Below are positions 1 to 9,859 of a stretch of DNA of 64,000 nt, piece after piece (within the stretch, counting starts at the first letter, position 1; each line of letters starts with the position of its first letter). Under the pieces are notes generated by a model. It worked only from the letters and a program-made list of their open reading frames with translations. It did no database searches and was not told where the DNA came from. The DNA comes from Achromobacter sp. Marseille-Q4962 (GTDB taxonomy: Bacteria > Pseudomonadota > Gammaproteobacteria > Burkholderiales > Burkholderiaceae_B), in NCBI RefSeq assembly GCF_943737005.1, contig NZ_CALSFU010000009.1:1-64000 (forward strand). Direction: 5' to 3'. A program made the position numbers and the translations under genes.

Positions 1-1604
1 GGTTGCGACGGGGTGATGCCCTTGACCAGCGCCTCCGGACGGCTCTTCACCTCGTGTTCGCGCGGCTGCCAGGCGGCGTCGGTGGCGGGGGCTTCGGCCA
101 GCTCGAAGCTGGTCTTCACCTCTTCGAGGCGCGGATCGTCGTGGCGCAGGCGCTCGATGTGGTGGTGCGGGGTTTCCAGGTGCTTGTTGGGGATGAGCAC
201 TAGGTTGACCTTCAGGCGGGCTTCCATCTTGGTGATGTCGGCGCGCTTTTCGTTCAGCAGGTAAGTGGCCACTTCGACGGGCACCTGGGCGTGGACCGCC
301 GCGGTGTTCTCCTTCATGGCCTCTTCCTGCAGCAGGCGCAGCACGTGCAGGGCGCTGGATTCCGCGTCGCGGATCACGCCGGTGCCGTTGCAGCGCGGGC
401 AGGTGATGTGCGAGCCCTCGTTCAGGGCGGGACGCAGGCGCTGGCGCGACAGTTCCATCAGGCCGAAGCGCGAGATCTTGCCCATCTGGACGCGGGCGCG
501 GTCGAAATGGAGGGCGTCGCGCAGGCGCTGTTCGACGGCGCGCTGGTTCTTGCTGTCCTCCATGTCGATGAAGTCGATGACGATCAGGCCGCCCAGGTCG
601 CGCAGGCGCAGCTGGCGGGCGACTTCGTCGGCGGCCTCCAGGTTGGTGCGCAGCGCGGTTTCCTCGATGTCGGCGCCGCGCGTCGAGCGGGCCGAGTTCA
701 CGTCCACGGACACCAGCGCTTCGGTGTGGTCGATGACCACGGCGCCGCCGGACGGCAGCTGCACGGTGCGCGAGTAGGCCGTCTCGATCTGGTGCTCGAT
801 CTGGAAGCGGGAGAAAAGAGGGATGTCGTCGCGGTAGCGCTTCACGCGCTGGACGTTGTCGGGCATCACCACGCTCATGAACGCGGTGGCCTGGTCGGCG
901 ATCTCGTCGGTATCGATGAGGATTTCACCGATTTCCGGGGAGAAGTAGTCGCGGATGGCCCGGATGACCAGGCTGGATTCGAGGTAGATCAGGATGGGCG
1001 CGGCGTTGTCGCGGGCGGCGCCGTCGATGGCCGTCCAGAGCTGCAGCAGGTAGGACAGGTCCCATTGGAGCTCTTCGACGCTGCGGCCGATGCCGGCGGT
1101 GCGGGCGATGATGCTCATGCCCTGGGGCAGGTCGAGCTGCTCCATGGTGTCGCGCAGTTCCTGGCGGTCTTCGCCCTCCACGCGGCGCGACACGCCGCCG
1201 CCGCGGGGGTTGTTGGGCATCAGGACCAGGTAGCGGCCCGCCAGGGAGATGAAGGTGGTGAGGGCGGCGCCCTTGTTGCCGCGCTCTTCCTTCTCGACCT
1301 GGACGATCAGCTCCTGGCCCTCGCGCAGTGCGTCCTGGATGCGGGCGCTGCGGACGTCCACGCCTTCCTTGAAGTAGCTGCGCGCCACTTCCTTGAAGGG
1401 CAGGAAGCCGTGGCGGTCTTCGCCGTAGTTGACGAAGCAGGCTTCGAGGCCGGGTTCGATCCGGGTGATGACACCTTTGTAGATATTGCCTTTGCGCTGT
1501 TCGCGGCCGGCGGTCTCGATGTCGAGGTCGATGAGCTTCTGCCCATCGACGATAGCGACGCGCAATTCTTCCTGGTGCGTCGCATTAAACAGCATGCGCT
1601 TCAT
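1..1604 (-). CDS. rne: Ribonuclease E, N-terminal part (cut by window edge)
   Basis: Endoribonuclease that starts mRNA decay and processes rRNA and tRNA precursors; it normally scaffolds the degradosome at the inner membrane. About 534 residues are visible, covering the catalytic half. The protein opens [20 protein letters not shown], then an S1-type RNA-binding stretch (about residues 35-125), the DNase I-like core with VDVNSAR and IVIDFIDM (the Asp residues that hold Mg2+), and the Zn-link CPRCNGTG. The start at 1604 is preceded by a good Shine-Dalgarno (GGAGAACC in the gene strand). The C-terminal scaffold region lies outside the window. A fused RNase G is unlikely because the visible sequence continues well past the Zn-link. 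Confidence 0.97.
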   Translation of the reverse strand, partial: MKRMLFNATHQEELRVAIVDGQKLIDLDIETAGREQRKGNIYKGVITRIEPGLEACFVNYGEDRHGFLPFKEVARSYFKEGVDVRSARIQDALREGQELIVQVEKEERGNKGAALTTFISLAGRYLVLMPNNPRGGGVSRRVEGEDRQELRDTMEQLDLPQGMSIIARTAGIGRSVEELQWDLSYLLQLWTAIDGAARDNAAPILIYLESSLVIRAIRDYFSPEIGEILIDTDEIADQATAFMSVVMPDNVQRVKRYRDDIPLFSRFQIEHQIETAYSRTVQLPSGGAVVIDHTEALVSVDVNSARSTRGADIEETALRTNLEAADEVARQLRLRDLGGLIVIDFIDMEDSKNQRAVEQRLRDALHFDRARVQMGKISRFGLMELSRQRLRPALNEGSHITCPRCNGTGVIRDAESSALHVLRLLQEEAMKENTAAVHAQVPVEVATYLLNEKRADITKMEARLKVNLVLIPNKHLETPHHHIERLRHDDPRLEEVKTSFELAEAPATDAAWQPREHEVKSRPEALVKGITPSQ

Positions 1605-2119
1605 GAGAGAGGTTCTCCGTTGTCATGACGCGCCGATATCGGCGCGTGACCTCGGGTCACTCGGGCTGCGGCTGAAGCGGGCAAGAAGGGCGCGGACCGT
1701 ACCTGGGACGTGCGCCCAGGCGTATCCGCCGCGGGTCAGGCGGGCACGTCGTGCCGTGTGGCACGGGGTTCTGTCAGCAGGGGGGTCAGCTTCACTGTTT
1801 GTGGTTTGACGGGATGTGCTGTGAACGGCAGGTGCGATGGGAATGGATGCCCACGCGCACCTGGTGCTTTAAATCAAATAAGCGACGATTCTTGCAGTGC
1901 TTCAGAGCCGCTTGCGGCAGGCAACGGATCCGCGGAGACAGCGGGCAAAATGAATGCCACACCACTGTACGGCGGAGCGCGGTTGCGCCGGCGACCAAGA
2001 GACCCCGGGGTTGAATGAGCAGGCAGTACAATGGCGGCCCGCGCGCGCTCGACGGAGTTGCGTGTTGTGCATCTCTACGCCAGGCGGCTGGTTCAGCCCC
2101 TTCAGGCTGTCCCGATTAT
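1605..2119. other. Divergent rne-rluC intergenic region (515 bp)
   Basis: No gene is supported here. The stretch must hold the rne promoter and leader (leftward) and the rluC promoter (rightward). In enterobacteria the rne leader is long and folded and mediates autoregulation by RNase E; the length here would allow the same, but I could not assign the homologous hairpin. TACAAT at 2027-2032 could be a rightward -10 for rluC, but no -35 stands at the right distance. An A/T-rich island lies at about 1868-1890. Confidence 0.5.
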
Positions 2120-3085
2120 ATGTCGCTTTCCGCAATGCGCAAAGAATCTTCCCCCTCAGCGGCCGCCCCGGCGGTCCGCCTCGTGCAGGTGCCCGCCGAA
2201 CTGGCCGGGCAGCGCCTGGACAATTTCCTGGTGCGCCTGTGCAAGGGCGTGCCCAAGACCCACATCTACAAGGCGATCCGGGGCGGCGAGGTGCGCGTAA
2301 ACAAGGGACGGACTTCGGCCGACTACCGCATCGCCGAGGGCGACACCGTGCGCATCCCGCCGCTGCGCCTGCCGGATCCCGGCCAGCCGCGGCCCGTGCC
2401 CGGCGCGGAGTTCCCCGTGGTCTTCGAGGACGACGCCATCCTGGTCATCGACAAGCCTGCCGGCGTGGCGGTGCACGGCGGCAGCGGGGTGTCGTTCGGC
2501 GTCATCGAGCAATTGCGCGCGGCGCGCCCGCAGGCCCGCTTCCTGGAGCTCGTGCACCGGCTCGACCGCGAAACGTCCGGCCTGCTCATGGTGGCCAAGA
2601 AGCGCAGCGCGCTGCTCGCCCTGCACGCCATGCTGCGCGAGGGCAAGGGCGGCAAGCACTACCTGGCCCTGGTCGAGGGCGACTGGGTCAACGACCGCCA
2701 GCATATCCGCCTGGGCCTGACCAAATGGACCACCCAGTCGGGCGAGCGGCGCGTCAAGGTGGACGCGCAGGGCCAGAAGGCGCACACCATCGTCACCTTG
2801 CGCAAACGCTACGGCAGCTACAGCCTGGTGGACGCCGAGCTGCGCACCGGGCGCACGCACCAGATCCGGGTGCACCTGGCGGCCAGCGGCCATCCCATCG
2901 TGGGCGACGACAAATACGGGCACGACGAGGTGCGCGCCGACTTCGCCCGCCGGGGGTTCAACCGCATGTTCCTGCACGCGCACACGCTGACGCTGCCGCA
3001 TCCCCTCACCGGCGACATGCTGGAATTGCGGGCCGAACTGCCTCCGGCCTGCCTGAAACTGCTGAAACAACTGGAGTCGGCCTGA
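2120..3085 (+). CDS. rluC: 23S rRNA pseudouridine synthase RluC
   Basis: Converts specific uridines of 23S rRNA to pseudouridine (positions 955, 2504 and 2580 in E. coli). The 321-residue protein has an N-terminal S4 RNA-binding domain (QRLDNFLVRLCKGVPKTHIY) and a RluA-family catalytic domain with HRLDRETSG, whose Asp (residue 149) is the nucleophile. RTGRTHQIRVH near the C-terminus is the other family signature. The start is uncertain: ATG at 2120 or an in-frame ATG at 2135, neither with a clear Shine-Dalgarno. It is divergent from rne, as in E. coli, and followed after one base by a HAD phosphatase, so the two are probably co-transcribed. Confidence 0.93.
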   Translation: MSLSAMRKESSPSAAAPAVRLVQVPAELAGQRLDNFLVRLCKGVPKTHIYKAIRGGEVRVNKGRTSADYRIAEGDTVRIPPLRLPDPGQPRPVPGAEFPVVFEDDAILVIDKPAGVAVHGGSGVSFGVIEQLRAARPQARFLELVHRLDRETSGLLMVAKKRSALLALHAMLREGKGGKHYLALVEGDWVNDRQHIRLGLTKWTTQSGERRVKVDAQGQKAHTIVTLRKRYGSYSLVDAELRTGRTHQIRVHLAASGHPIVGDDKYGHDEVRADFARRGFNRMFLHAHTLTLPHPLTGDMLELRAELPPACLKLLKQLESA

Positions 3086-3086
3086 T

Positions 3087-3746
3087 ATGTATTCGTTGGT
3101 CGTATTCGACTGGGACGGCACCCTGATGGATTCCACGCACAGCATCGTGGCCGCCATCCAGGGCGCCTGCCGCGACCTGGACCTGCCCGTGCCTTCGGCT
3201 TCCTCGGCCAGTTGGGTGATCGGCCTGTCGCTCGAAAGCGCCCTGCGCAAGGCCGTGCCCGAGCTGACGCCGGCCATGATGCCCCGTTTCCTGGAGCGCT
3301 ACCGCATCCACTACCTGCTGCGCGATCCCGAGCTTCGGCTTTTCGACGGCGTGCGCGAGCTGCTGGCCTCGCTGGCCGAGCGCGACGTGCGGCTGGCCGT
3401 GGCCACGGGCAAGAGCCGGGTGGGGCTTGCCCGGGCGCTGGCCGCCACCGGGCTGGGGCCGATGTTCGACGCCACCCGCACGGCCGACGAAACCTTCAGC
3501 AAGCCGCATCCGGCCATGTTGCACGAACTGATGGACGAACTGGACGTGGACCCCGCACGGGTGGTCATGGTGGGCGACACCTCCCACGACCTGCAGATGG
3601 CCTGCAACGCCGGCGTGCACGGCCTGGGTGTCACCTATGGCGCCCACACCCTGAAGGAGCTTCAGGGATGTTCGCCGCAGGCCGTGCTGGACAGCGTGCC
3701 GCTGCTGCACGAGTGGATCCACCGGCGCCTGGACGGCGCCGCGTAG
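3087..3746 (+). CDS. HAD-superfamily phosphatase, phosphoglycolate phosphatase-like
   Basis: A 219-residue HAD hydrolase of subfamily IA. Motif I is DWDGTLMD (nucleophile Asp8, acid Asp10), motif II is the VATGK region, motif III the Lys of FSKPHP, and motif IV GDTSHD. The cap is inserted between motifs I and II, as in Gph-type phosphatases. The gene begins one base after the rluC stop codon, which suggests translational coupling. Substrate is not evident: phosphoglycolate, a sugar phosphate or a nucleotide are all possible, and pairing with rluC says little about it. Confidence 0.85.
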   Translation: MYSLVVFDWDGTLMDSTHSIVAAIQGACRDLDLPVPSASSASWVIGLSLESALRKAVPELTPAMMPRFLERYRIHYLLRDPELRLFDGVRELLASLAERDVRLAVATGKSRVGLARALAATGLGPMFDATRTADETFSKPHPAMLHELMDELDVDPARVVMVGDTSHDLQMACNAGVHGLGVTYGAHTLKELQGCSPQAVLDSVPLLHEWIHRRLDGAA

Positions 3747-3896
3747 CGGGCCCGGGCGGCGCGGAACGCCGGCGTCCGCCCGCGGTCTATTACTGCATGG
3801 CCTGCGGCGCGCTCGCGCGCGGCAGGACGAGATCACCGGCGGACGGAATCGGGCGCGCGCCGCTGCCCGGCGCCGGCCGCCTTACGGGAGCCCCCG

Positions 3897-4859
3897 ATGC
3901 TGATACGCCGACCCGCCGATATCCCGCCTTCCGAGATCACGCCCGAGCCCGTCTGGCGGGCGCGCCGGGAACTCATGCTGCGCGGCGGCGCCGCCGCAAC
4001 CGCCCTGGCGCTGCCCGCCTGGCTGCCGCGCCCGGCCCGGGCGGCCGGGCCGGGGGCTTTGCCGGGCAAGCCCAACGCCGGGCTCAGCGTGCTGGACAAG
4101 CCGACTCCCTTCAAGGATGTCACTTCCTACAACAACTACTACGAATTCGGCCTCGACAAGAGCGATCCGGCCGAGCATGCCGGCAGGTTGCAGACGCGTC
4201 CGTGGACGGTGAGCGTGGAAGGCGAGGCCGCCCGGCCGCGCACCTACGGTATCGAAGACCTGCTCGCGCTGGCGCCCATGGAAGAGCGGGTGTACCGGCT
4301 GCGCTGCGTGGAAGGCTGGTCCATGGTGATTCCCTGGGTGGGCTACTCCCTGGCCAACCTGCTCAAGCAGGTCGAGCCCACGGCCAACGCCAGGTTCGTG
4401 GAATTCACCACCGTCGTGCAGCACGAGAACATGCCGGGCGTGCGCAGCGGGGTGCTGGACTGGCCCTACGTCGAGGGCCTGCGCATGGACGAGGCCATGC
4501 ATCCGCTGACCATGCTGGTGTTCGGCGTGTATGGCAAGGTGCTGCCCAACCAGAACGGCGCGCCCCTGCGCCTGGCCGTGCCCTGGAAGTACGGCTTCAA
4601 GTCGGCCAAGTCGCTGGTCCGGATCCGGCTCGTGGAGCAGCAGCCCGTGTCGTCATGGACCAAGGCCGCCCAGCAGGAATACGGCTTCTACGCCAACGTG
4701 AACCCCAACGTGCCGCATCCGCGCTGGAGCCAGGCCACCGAGCGGCGCATCGGCGAAGACGGCTTCTTCGCCCCCAAGCGCAAGACCCTGATGTTCAACG
4801 GCTATGGCGAGCAGGTCGCGTCGCTCTACCAGGGCATGGACCTGAAGGCCAATTACTGA
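3897..4859 (+). CDS. msrP: Periplasmic methionine-sulfoxide reductase catalytic subunit MsrP
   Basis: Molybdopterin enzyme that reduces methionine sulfoxide in oxidised periplasmic proteins, with electrons from the membrane haem protein MsrQ. It has 320 residues. The N-terminus carries a twin-arginine signal (ARRELML at about residues 22-28, followed by a hydrophobic Ala/Leu run and PARAA), so export should be by Tat with the cofactor inserted. The Mo-ligating cysteine is Cys137 in [22 protein letters not shown] is a further family signature. It lies six bases before msrQ, the usual pair. Confidence 0.96.
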   Translation: MLIRRPADIPPSEITPEPVWRARRELMLRGGAAATALALPAWLPRPARAAGPGALPGKPNAGLSVLDKPTPFKDVTSYNNYYEFGLDKSDPAEHAGRLQTRPWTVSVEGEAARPRTYGIEDLLALAPMEERVYRLRCVEGWSMVIPWVGYSLANLLKQVEPTANARFVEFTTVVQHENMPGVRSGVLDWPYVEGLRMDEAMHPLTMLVFGVYGKVLPNQNGAPLRLAVPWKYGFKSAKSLVRIRLVEQQPVSSWTKAAQQEYGFYANVNPNVPHPRWSQATERRIGEDGFFAPKRKTLMFNGYGEQVASLYQGMDLKANY

Positions 4860-4865
4860 GCGCCC

Positions 4866-5507
4866 ATGCCTGATGCCGCTCCTGCCGCCGCGCGCGGCGC
4901 GCAGTGGTCCGCCCGGGCGGTGGGCCGGTTCAAGCCCGTGCTGTTCCTGCTCGGGCTGGCGCCGCTGCTGCGCTGGGTGTGGCTGGGGCTGCACGACGGC
5001 CTGACCGCCAACCCGGTGGAGTTCCTGACGCGCTCGTCCGGCACCTGGACCCTGGTCTGCCTGCTGGCCACCCTGGCCATCACCCCGCTGCGCCGCCTCG
5101 CCGGCCAGCCGGCGCTGGTGCGGGTGCGGCGCATGTGCGGCCTGTACGCCTTTTTCTACGGCGCCCTGCATTTTCTTGCCTGGGTCTGGTGGGACCGCGG
5201 CCTGGATCCCGCCTCCATGCTGCGGGATCTGGGCGAGCGGCCTTTCATCCTGGCCGGGTTTTCCGCCTTTGTGCTCATGTGCGCCCTGGCCGCCACCTCC
5301 ACGCAATGGGCCATGCGGCGCATGGGTCGGCGCTGGCAGGCGCTGCATCGGGCGGTCTACCTGATCGGGCTACTCGCCATCCTGCACTACTGGTGGCACA
5401 AGGCGGGCAAGAACGATTTCACCCAGCCCGCGCTGTACGGCGCGGTGCTCGCGCTGTTGCTGGGATACCGGGTGGCCGCATGGCTGCGCGGCCGCGCCCG
5501 GCGCTGA
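4866..5507 (+). CDS. msrQ: Haem-binding membrane subunit MsrQ
   Basis: Inner-membrane b-type cytochrome that passes electrons from the quinone pool or a flavin reductase to MsrP. The 213 residues form about six hydrophobic segments of the ferric-reductase-like transmembrane domain. Candidate haem-ligand histidines lie in GALHFLAW, ALHRAVYL and ILHYWWHK. The gene follows msrP by six bases and almost certainly shares its mRNA. It ends a few bases before the convergent amidase gene, with no clear terminator between them. Confidence 0.94.
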   Translation: MPDAAPAAARGAQWSARAVGRFKPVLFLLGLAPLLRWVWLGLHDGLTANPVEFLTRSSGTWTLVCLLATLAITPLRRLAGQPALVRVRRMCGLYAFFYGALHFLAWVWWDRGLDPASMLRDLGERPFILAGFSAFVLMCALAATSTQWAMRRMGRRWQALHRAVYLIGLLAILHYWWHKAGKNDFTQPALYGAVLALLLGYRVAAWLRGRARR

Positions 5508-5522
5508 CGCAATGGGCCCGGG

Positions 5523-6308
5523 TCAGGGCAGGGCGAGCATGATGGCCGCGGTTTCGGCGTCGGGCTGTCCGTCGTGCCGCGAGGGCCGGTAGTGCATCTG
5601 GAACGCCGCCAGCACGTTGCTCGTTTCGCGGTCGGCCTGGCCTGTCTGGGGCGCGGCGTAGCCCAGGCGCTGCAACTGGGCCTGGAACCATGCGATGCCG
5701 GGCAGCGGCTCCTGCTGCAGCCGCGCCAGGTGGGCGGCGGCGGCGGCCTCGTCGTACCAGCGTCCTATGCCCTGGCTGGCCAGCCACTTCCAGGGGAATA
5801 GCGGGCCCGGGTCCACCTTGCGCTGCGGTGCGATGTCGCTGTGGCCCACGATGTTCTCGGGGGCGATGCCGTGGCGCTGGGCGATATCGCGCGCCAGCAG
5901 GACGAGCGAGCGCAGTTGCCGCGGATCGTAGGGGCGCCAGACGGCAACGCCGTCCGGCCCCGGCGTCCAGCCCGGATTCACCAATTCGATGCCGATGGAC
6001 GTGCTGTTCATGGCCGTGATGCCCTGCCAGGCGCTGGCTCCCGCATGCCAGGCGGCGCGGTTCTCGTCCACCAGCTGCCAGGTCTTGCCGTTTTCCTGGA
6101 TGAGGTAGTGCGCGCTGACCTTGCCGCGCGAGAGTTCTTCCAGCGAATGTACGTCGTCGAGCGTGGTGTAGTGCAGCACGATGCTGCGCACGCGGCTGCC
6201 CTGGCTGACCGCCGTTACGGACGTGTCCACGTCCAGCCCGGGCGGCCCGCGGTGGGCGCAGCCCGCCAGCAAGGCCGCGGCCAGCGCGATCAGGACATAT
6301 CGCGGCAT
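5523..6308 (-). CDS. Lipoprotein N-acetylmuramoyl-L-alanine amidase (AmiD-like)
   Basis: Zinc amidase that cleaves the bond between N-acetylmuramic acid and the peptide stem, or the same bond in anhydromuropeptides. It has 261 residues. A lipoprotein signal ends in LLAGC (lipidated Cys17), and residue +2 is Ala, so outer-membrane sorting is expected. The Amidase_2 domain spans about residues 35-180; zinc-ligand histidines are in SIVLHYT and IVGHSDIAP, followed by KVDPGPLFPW. A C-terminal peptidoglycan-binding type 1 domain (about 200-255) resembles E. coli AmiD. Three bases separate its start from the stop of the upstream methylase gene. Confidence 0.9.
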   Translation of the reverse strand: MPRYVLIALAAALLAGCAHRGPPGLDVDTSVTAVSQGSRVRSIVLHYTTLDDVHSLEELSRGKVSAHYLIQENGKTWQLVDENRAAWHAGASAWQGITAMNSTSIGIELVNPGWTPGPDGVAVWRPYDPRQLRSLVLLARDIAQRHGIAPENIVGHSDIAPQRKVDPGPLFPWKWLASQGIGRWYDEAAAAAHLARLQQEPLPGIAWFQAQLQRLGYAAPQTGQADRETSNVLAAFQMHYRPSRHDGQPDAETAAIMLALP

Positions 6309-6311
6309 GGC

Positions 6312-7022
6312 TCAGCGCGCCAGGAACAGGAACAGGGTGGGCATCTTGTCCAGCGCCGGGGGCGGGCGCTGCTTCCATTCCGCCACCGTATGCGTGGCGA
6401 TCCATTCGTCCGGCGTGGTGAGCGCGCGCGCCACGCATAGCCGCGTGTCGCCCCGCAGCGCCGAAAGCAGGGTGGAGAACATGGCCGCGTTGCGGTAGGG
6501 CGTTTCGATGAGCAGCTGGGTCTGGTTCTGTCGGGCGGACAGTTGCTCCCAGGCGCGCAGCTGCCGCGCGCGCTCGCCCGCGTCCACCGGCGCGTAGCCG
6601 TGGAAGGCAAAGCGCTGGCCGTCCAGGCCGCTGGCCATCAGCCCGAGCAGGATGGACGAGGGCCCCACCCAGGGACGCACGGTCAGCCCCATGCGGTGCG
6701 CGGCTTCCACGACCCTGGCGCCGGGGTCGGCCACGGCGGGGCAGCCGGCCTCCGAAACCAGCCCGATTTCCGCGCCCTGGCGCAGCGGCTCCAGCCAGGA
6801 CTGGATCTGCCGCGCGTCGGTCTTGTCGTCCAGCGTGTGGATGGCGATTTCCTGCAGGGGGCGCGTCGTGCCCGCCAGCTTCAGGAAGGCGCGCGCCGTC
6901 TTGGCGTTTTCGGCGATATAGGTGTCGAGCCGGCCGGCCAGCGCCCGCGTTTCGGCGGGCAGCCAGCGCTCGATGGGGGCATCGCCCAGGCCGACGGGAA
7001 TCAGGTGCAGCGCGCCGCTCAT
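6312..7022 (-). CDS. SAM-dependent methyltransferase, RsmI-like (tetrapyrrole methylase fold)
   Basis: A 236-residue protein of the tetrapyrrole/RsmI methylase superfamily. It begins GALHLIPVGLGD and has the family features EAGCPAVADPGA and GPSSILLGLMASGL. RsmI methylates the 2'-OH of C1402 in 16S rRNA. This protein is shorter than typical RsmI (about 285 residues) and lacks its C-terminal extension, so it is better called RsmI-like, and the genome may hold a genuine rsmI elsewhere. Its start overlaps the yceF stop by four bases (7019-7022), which implies translational coupling. Confidence 0.85.
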   Translation of the reverse strand: MSGALHLIPVGLGDAPIERWLPAETRALAGRLDTYIAENAKTARAFLKLAGTTRPLQEIAIHTLDDKTDARQIQSWLEPLRQGAEIGLVSEAGCPAVADPGARVVEAAHRMGLTVRPWVGPSSILLGLMASGLDGQRFAFHGYAPVDAGERARQLRAWEQLSARQNQTQLLIETPYRNAAMFSTLLSALRGDTRLCVARALTTPDEWIATHTVAEWKQRPPPALDKMPTLFLFLAR

Positions 7023-7624
7023 GCGCCGGCTCCCGGCGCTTCCAGCGGGTCGAGCCCGAACCCCGCCAGCATGCGGGTGAGCGCGATGAGGGGCAGGCCG
7101 ATGATGGCGGTGGGATCGTCGCTCTGGATGCTTTCCATCAGCGCGATGCCCAGGCTTTCCGCCTTGGCGCTGCCTGCGGTATCGTAGGGCTCTTCGGCCC
7201 GCAGATAGGTGTCTATGGCCTGGGCCGAGAGCGTGCGGAAACGGCAGCGCGTCACCACGTCGGCCTTTTCCACCCGCTGGCCGTCCGTCACGGCCAGCGC
7301 GCTGTGGAATTCCACCGTCTGGCCGGACAGCGCCCGCAGCTGAGCCTGCGCGCGGGCGAAATCTCCGGGCTTGCCGATGAGCCGGCCATCCATCGTGGCC
7401 ACCTGGTCGGAGCCGATCACGATGCGGCCGGGGCGCGTGGCCGCGACGGCCATGGCCTTGGCCACCGACAGCCGCAGCGCCAGCGCTTCGGGCGCTTCGC
7501 CCGGCCGAGGCGTTTCGTCGACATCGGGAGAAATGGCCTCGAAGGGCAGGCGCAGGCGCGCGAGCAGTTCCCTGCGGTAGCGCGAGCTCGAGGCGAGGAT
7601 CAGGCGGGGCGTGTTCTGGGGCAT
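7019..7624 (-). CDS. yceF: 7-methyl-GTP pyrophosphatase, Maf family (YceF)
   Basis: Nucleotide pyrophosphatase that hydrolyses non-canonical nucleotides; the YceF subgroup prefers m7GTP. The 201 residues show the Maf signatures LILASSSRYRRELL, VDETPRPGE, IVIGSDQVA and the C-terminal GLPLIAL. GSDQVATMDG is typical of YceF rather than of dTTP pyrophosphatase YhdE. It is divergent from yceD, as in many proteobacteria. The yceD promoter at 7632-7661 lies only a few bases from this gene's start. Confidence 0.93.
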   Translation of the reverse strand: MPQNTPRLILASSSRYRRELLARLRLPFEAISPDVDETPRPGEAPEALALRLSVAKAMAVAATRPGRIVIGSDQVATMDGRLIGKPGDFARAQAQLRALSGQTVEFHSALAVTDGQRVEKADVVTRCRFRTLSAQAIDTYLRAEEPYDTAGSAKAESLGIALMESIQSDDPTAIIGLPLIALTRMLAGFGLDPLEAPGAGA

Positions 7625-7631
7625 GCGATAT

Positions 7632-7661
7632 TTGACGATGTTGCGTAAGTCACAGTATTAT
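7632..7661 (+). promoter_or_regulatory. Sigma70-type promoter for the yceD-rpmF-plsX-fab cluster
   Basis: TTGACG at 7632-7637 and TATTAT at 7656-7661 are separated by 18 bases, close to the vegetative consensus. It faces rightward, toward yceD 270 bases away, so the leader would be about 265 nt long. Confidence 0.65.
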
Positions 7662-7930
7662 CTAACGTTTTGCGGCAAATTTGCTTTGCCCTGGGTTTGC
7701 CGCGACGCTTTTTGCCGCGGCGCGGCCGTCGTGTTTTAAGCAGGGCAGGCTCCTGGGCCGTCGGTGCCGGCAGGGCTGCCGACCATCTGTGGACACGGTG
7801 GCGCGAGGGGCGCAGGCGGGGGCGCAAGCCGGACGGATCTGTTGCCGGATCTGGCGGCTGGCCTTGATTGCTGCCGCGGCTTGGCCTTGATTTCGTTTTT
7901 CTTTTTACCGCTGGAACGCCGGGCTCGGGC
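7662..7930 (+). other. Long leader of the yceD-fab mRNA (non-coding)
   Basis: No gene is supported. The stretch is G+C-rich, with short T runs just before yceD (about 7901-7910). It is probably the untranslated leader of the ribosomal-protein and fatty-acid mRNA. I see no riboswitch-like fold that I can name. Confidence 0.4.
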
Positions 7931-8497
7931 ATGGATACTCGCATAGACGCTTTTGCTTTTGCCCGCCAGGGCAGGGAAGCGCACGGCGTCGTGCCTCTGG
8001 CGCGACTGCTGCGTTTTGCCGAGGGGCTGCCCGCGCAGCCGGAAGGCGAGGCGGGGCTCGTGCGCTGGAGCGTGCGCGGCGAGGAGGCGAAAAGCGGCCT
8101 GCTGCAAGGCGAGCCGTTGCTGCATTTGCACATCCAGGCCGATCCGGTCCTGGTCTGCCAGCGCTGCAACGAGCTGTTCACCTACCCGGTGGACAGCCGC
8201 GTGACGCTGCAGCTGGTCAAGTCGGAGGCCGACCTGGAAGACGAATTCGCTTCCGGCGAGGACGACGGCGCCGAAGAACAGGATTTCGCGTCCGGCCAGC
8301 CTGAAAAGGTGGTGGGATCGCGTCATTTCGACCTGCTGGCCCAGGTCGAGGACGAGCTCATCCTGAGCGTTCCTTACGTGCCCAAGCATGATGTATGCCC
8401 GGGCGCGCAGGCCAGCGAGGGCGGGGCTCCCCAGGAGCCGGCCGCCGAACGTCCGTCGCCGTTTGCGGTGCTGGAACAACTGAAGCACAAAGATTGA
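7931..8497 (+). CDS. yceD: DUF177 protein YceD (23S rRNA accumulation protein)
   Basis: Conserved small protein encoded before rpmF in most bacteria; it is needed for normal 23S rRNA levels, by an unknown mechanism. The 188 residues ([19 protein letters not shown]) include the family's CxxC pair in [10 protein letters not shown] and a later Cys in HDVCPG, with an acidic middle section. ATG 7931 was chosen because homologues begin here and the upstream extension is low-complexity. It is the first gene of the rpmF-plsX-fab cluster, 52 bases before rpmF. Confidence 0.9.
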   Translation: MDTRIDAFAFARQGREAHGVVPLARLLRFAEGLPAQPEGEAGLVRWSVRGEEAKSGLLQGEPLLHLHIQADPVLVCQRCNELFTYPVDSRVTLQLVKSEADLEDEFASGEDDGAEEQDFASGQPEKVVGSRHFDLLAQVEDELILSVPYVPKHDVCPGAQASEGGAPQEPAAERPSPFAVLEQLKHKD

Positions 8498-8549
8498 GAT
8501 CAACATCGGGTCGCTTGGCGTACAATGCGCCCCGTTTCTAGGAGTCATC

Positions 8550-8732
8550 ATGGCTGTTCAACAAAACAAGAAGTCCCCGTCCAAGCGCGGCATGCACCGC
8601 TCGCACGATTTTCTGGTGAACCCCTCGACCGCCATCGAGCCCACCACGGGTGAAACGCACCTGCGTCACCACATCAGCCCCAACGGCTTCTACCGCGGCC
8701 GCAAGGTCCTGAAGACCAAGGCTGACGAATAA
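8550..8732 (+). CDS. rpmF: 50S ribosomal protein L32
   Basis: Sixty residues, starting [20 protein letters not shown] and ending in the [10 protein letters not shown] motif, so it is L32 of the large ribosomal subunit. There is no cysteine, so this is the zinc-free form. The start ATG has a good Shine-Dalgarno (AGGAG, 8541-8545). Gene order yceD-rpmF-plsX links ribosome and phospholipid synthesis, as in E. coli. Confidence 0.98.
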   Translation: MAVQQNKKSPSKRGMHRSHDFLVNPSTAIEPTTGETHLRHHISPNGFYRGRKVLKTKADE

Positions 8733-8791
8733 GGCCCCCGGGCCGGACTCGTACCCGGACCATTTCGGCTGAGCGCTGATACCTGGCTCCC

Positions 8792-9859
8792 GTGATACGC
8801 ATCGCCATAGACTGCATGGGCGGCGACTTCGGCCTGCCCGTCACGATTCCGGCTGCGATCGAGTTCGCCCGGCAATTTCCGGATACCCGGCTATTGCTGG
8901 TCGGGCTTCCCGACGCCATCGAAGCGGCGCTCTCCGAGCACCGCGGCGTGGACCGCGATCGCCTTGAAATCGTGCCGGCCACGGAGGTCGTCGCCATGGA
9001 CGACCCCGTCGAGGTCGCCCTGCGCCGCAAAAAAGATTCCTCCATGCGCCTGGCCGCCCAGTCCGTCAAGGACGGGCGCGCCGATGCCTGCGTCTCCGCG
9101 GGCAACACCGGCGCCTGGATGGCTATTTCCCGCTACGTCCTCAAGACGCTGGAGGGCATAGACCGTCCCGCGATCGCCACCTCGATTCCCAACCAGACCG
9201 GCCGCGCCACCACGGTGCTGGACCTGGGCGCCAACGTCGATTGCAGCGCCGAGCATCTGCTGCAATTCGCCATCATGGGCGCCGCGCTGGCCCAGGCCGT
9301 CGACCATCGCGAGAACCCGTCGGTCGGCCTGCTCAACATCGGCGAAGAAATCATCAAGGGCAACGAGGTCGTGAAGGAAGCCGCCGAGCTTCTGCGGGCC
9401 AGTCCGCTCAATTTCTACGGCAACGTGGAAGGCAACGACATCTTCAAGGGCACGGTGGACGTGGTCGTCTGCGACGGCTTCGTCGGCAACGTGGTGCTCA
9501 AGTCCGTCGAAGGGCTGGCCAAGATGCTGTCCAGCGTCATCCGCGAAGAATTCAAGCGCAACCTGATCACGTTGCTTGCCGGGGCCGTCGCCAAGCCCGT
9601 GCTCAACCGCCTGCGCGAGCGCGTGGACAACCGTCGCTACAACGGGGCGGCGCTGCTCGGCCTGCGCGGCGTGGTCATCAAGAGCCACGGCTCGGCCGAC
9701 GCCTACGCGTTCGGTTTCGCCTTGCAGCGCGCCCGCGAGGCCGTAGTGAGTAAACTGCTGGAGCGCACCGCGCAGACGGTCGCGCAGATTACCAAGCGCG
9801 TTCAATCGGGAGAGGGCGTGGCGCCGCCCGCGGGGAACGTGGCTGGAGACACCGCTTGA
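8792..9859 (+). CDS. plsX: Phosphate acyltransferase PlsX
   Basis: Makes acyl-phosphate from acyl-ACP, the acyl donor for PlsY in phosphatidic acid synthesis; it is a peripheral membrane enzyme. The 355 residues start from GTG at 8792 ([14 protein letters not shown], the family's N-terminal signature). Further signatures are [29 protein letters not shown] and CDGFVGNV. Its stop codon overlaps the fabH start by one base (TGATG), so the two are coupled. Confidence 0.97.
   Translation: MIRIAIDCMGGDFGLPVTIPAAIEFARQFPDTRLLLVGLPDAIEAALSEHRGVDRDRLEIVPATEVVAMDDPVEVALRRKKDSSMRLAAQSVKDGRADACVSAGNTGAWMAISRYVLKTLEGIDRPAIATSIPNQTGRATTVLDLGANVDCSAEHLLQFAIMGAALAQAVDHRENPSVGLLNIGEEIIKGNEVVKEAAELLRASPLNFYGNVEGNDIFKGTVDVVVCDGFVGNVVLKSVEGLAKMLSSVIREEFKRNLITLLAGAVAKPVLNRLRERVDNRRYNGAALLGLRGVVIKSHGSADAYAFGFALQRAREAVVSKLLERTAQTVAQITKRVQSGEGVAPPAGNVAGDTA

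Noticed and set aside
291-1628. Long open frame on the plus strand opposite rne
   Set aside because: It is the antisense shadow of rne in a G+C-rich genome; the opposite strand has clear RNase E motifs and this frame has none.
2011-2032. TTGAAT and TACAAT as an rluC promoter
   Set aside because: Only 10 bases separate the two boxes, too few for a working sigma70 promoter.
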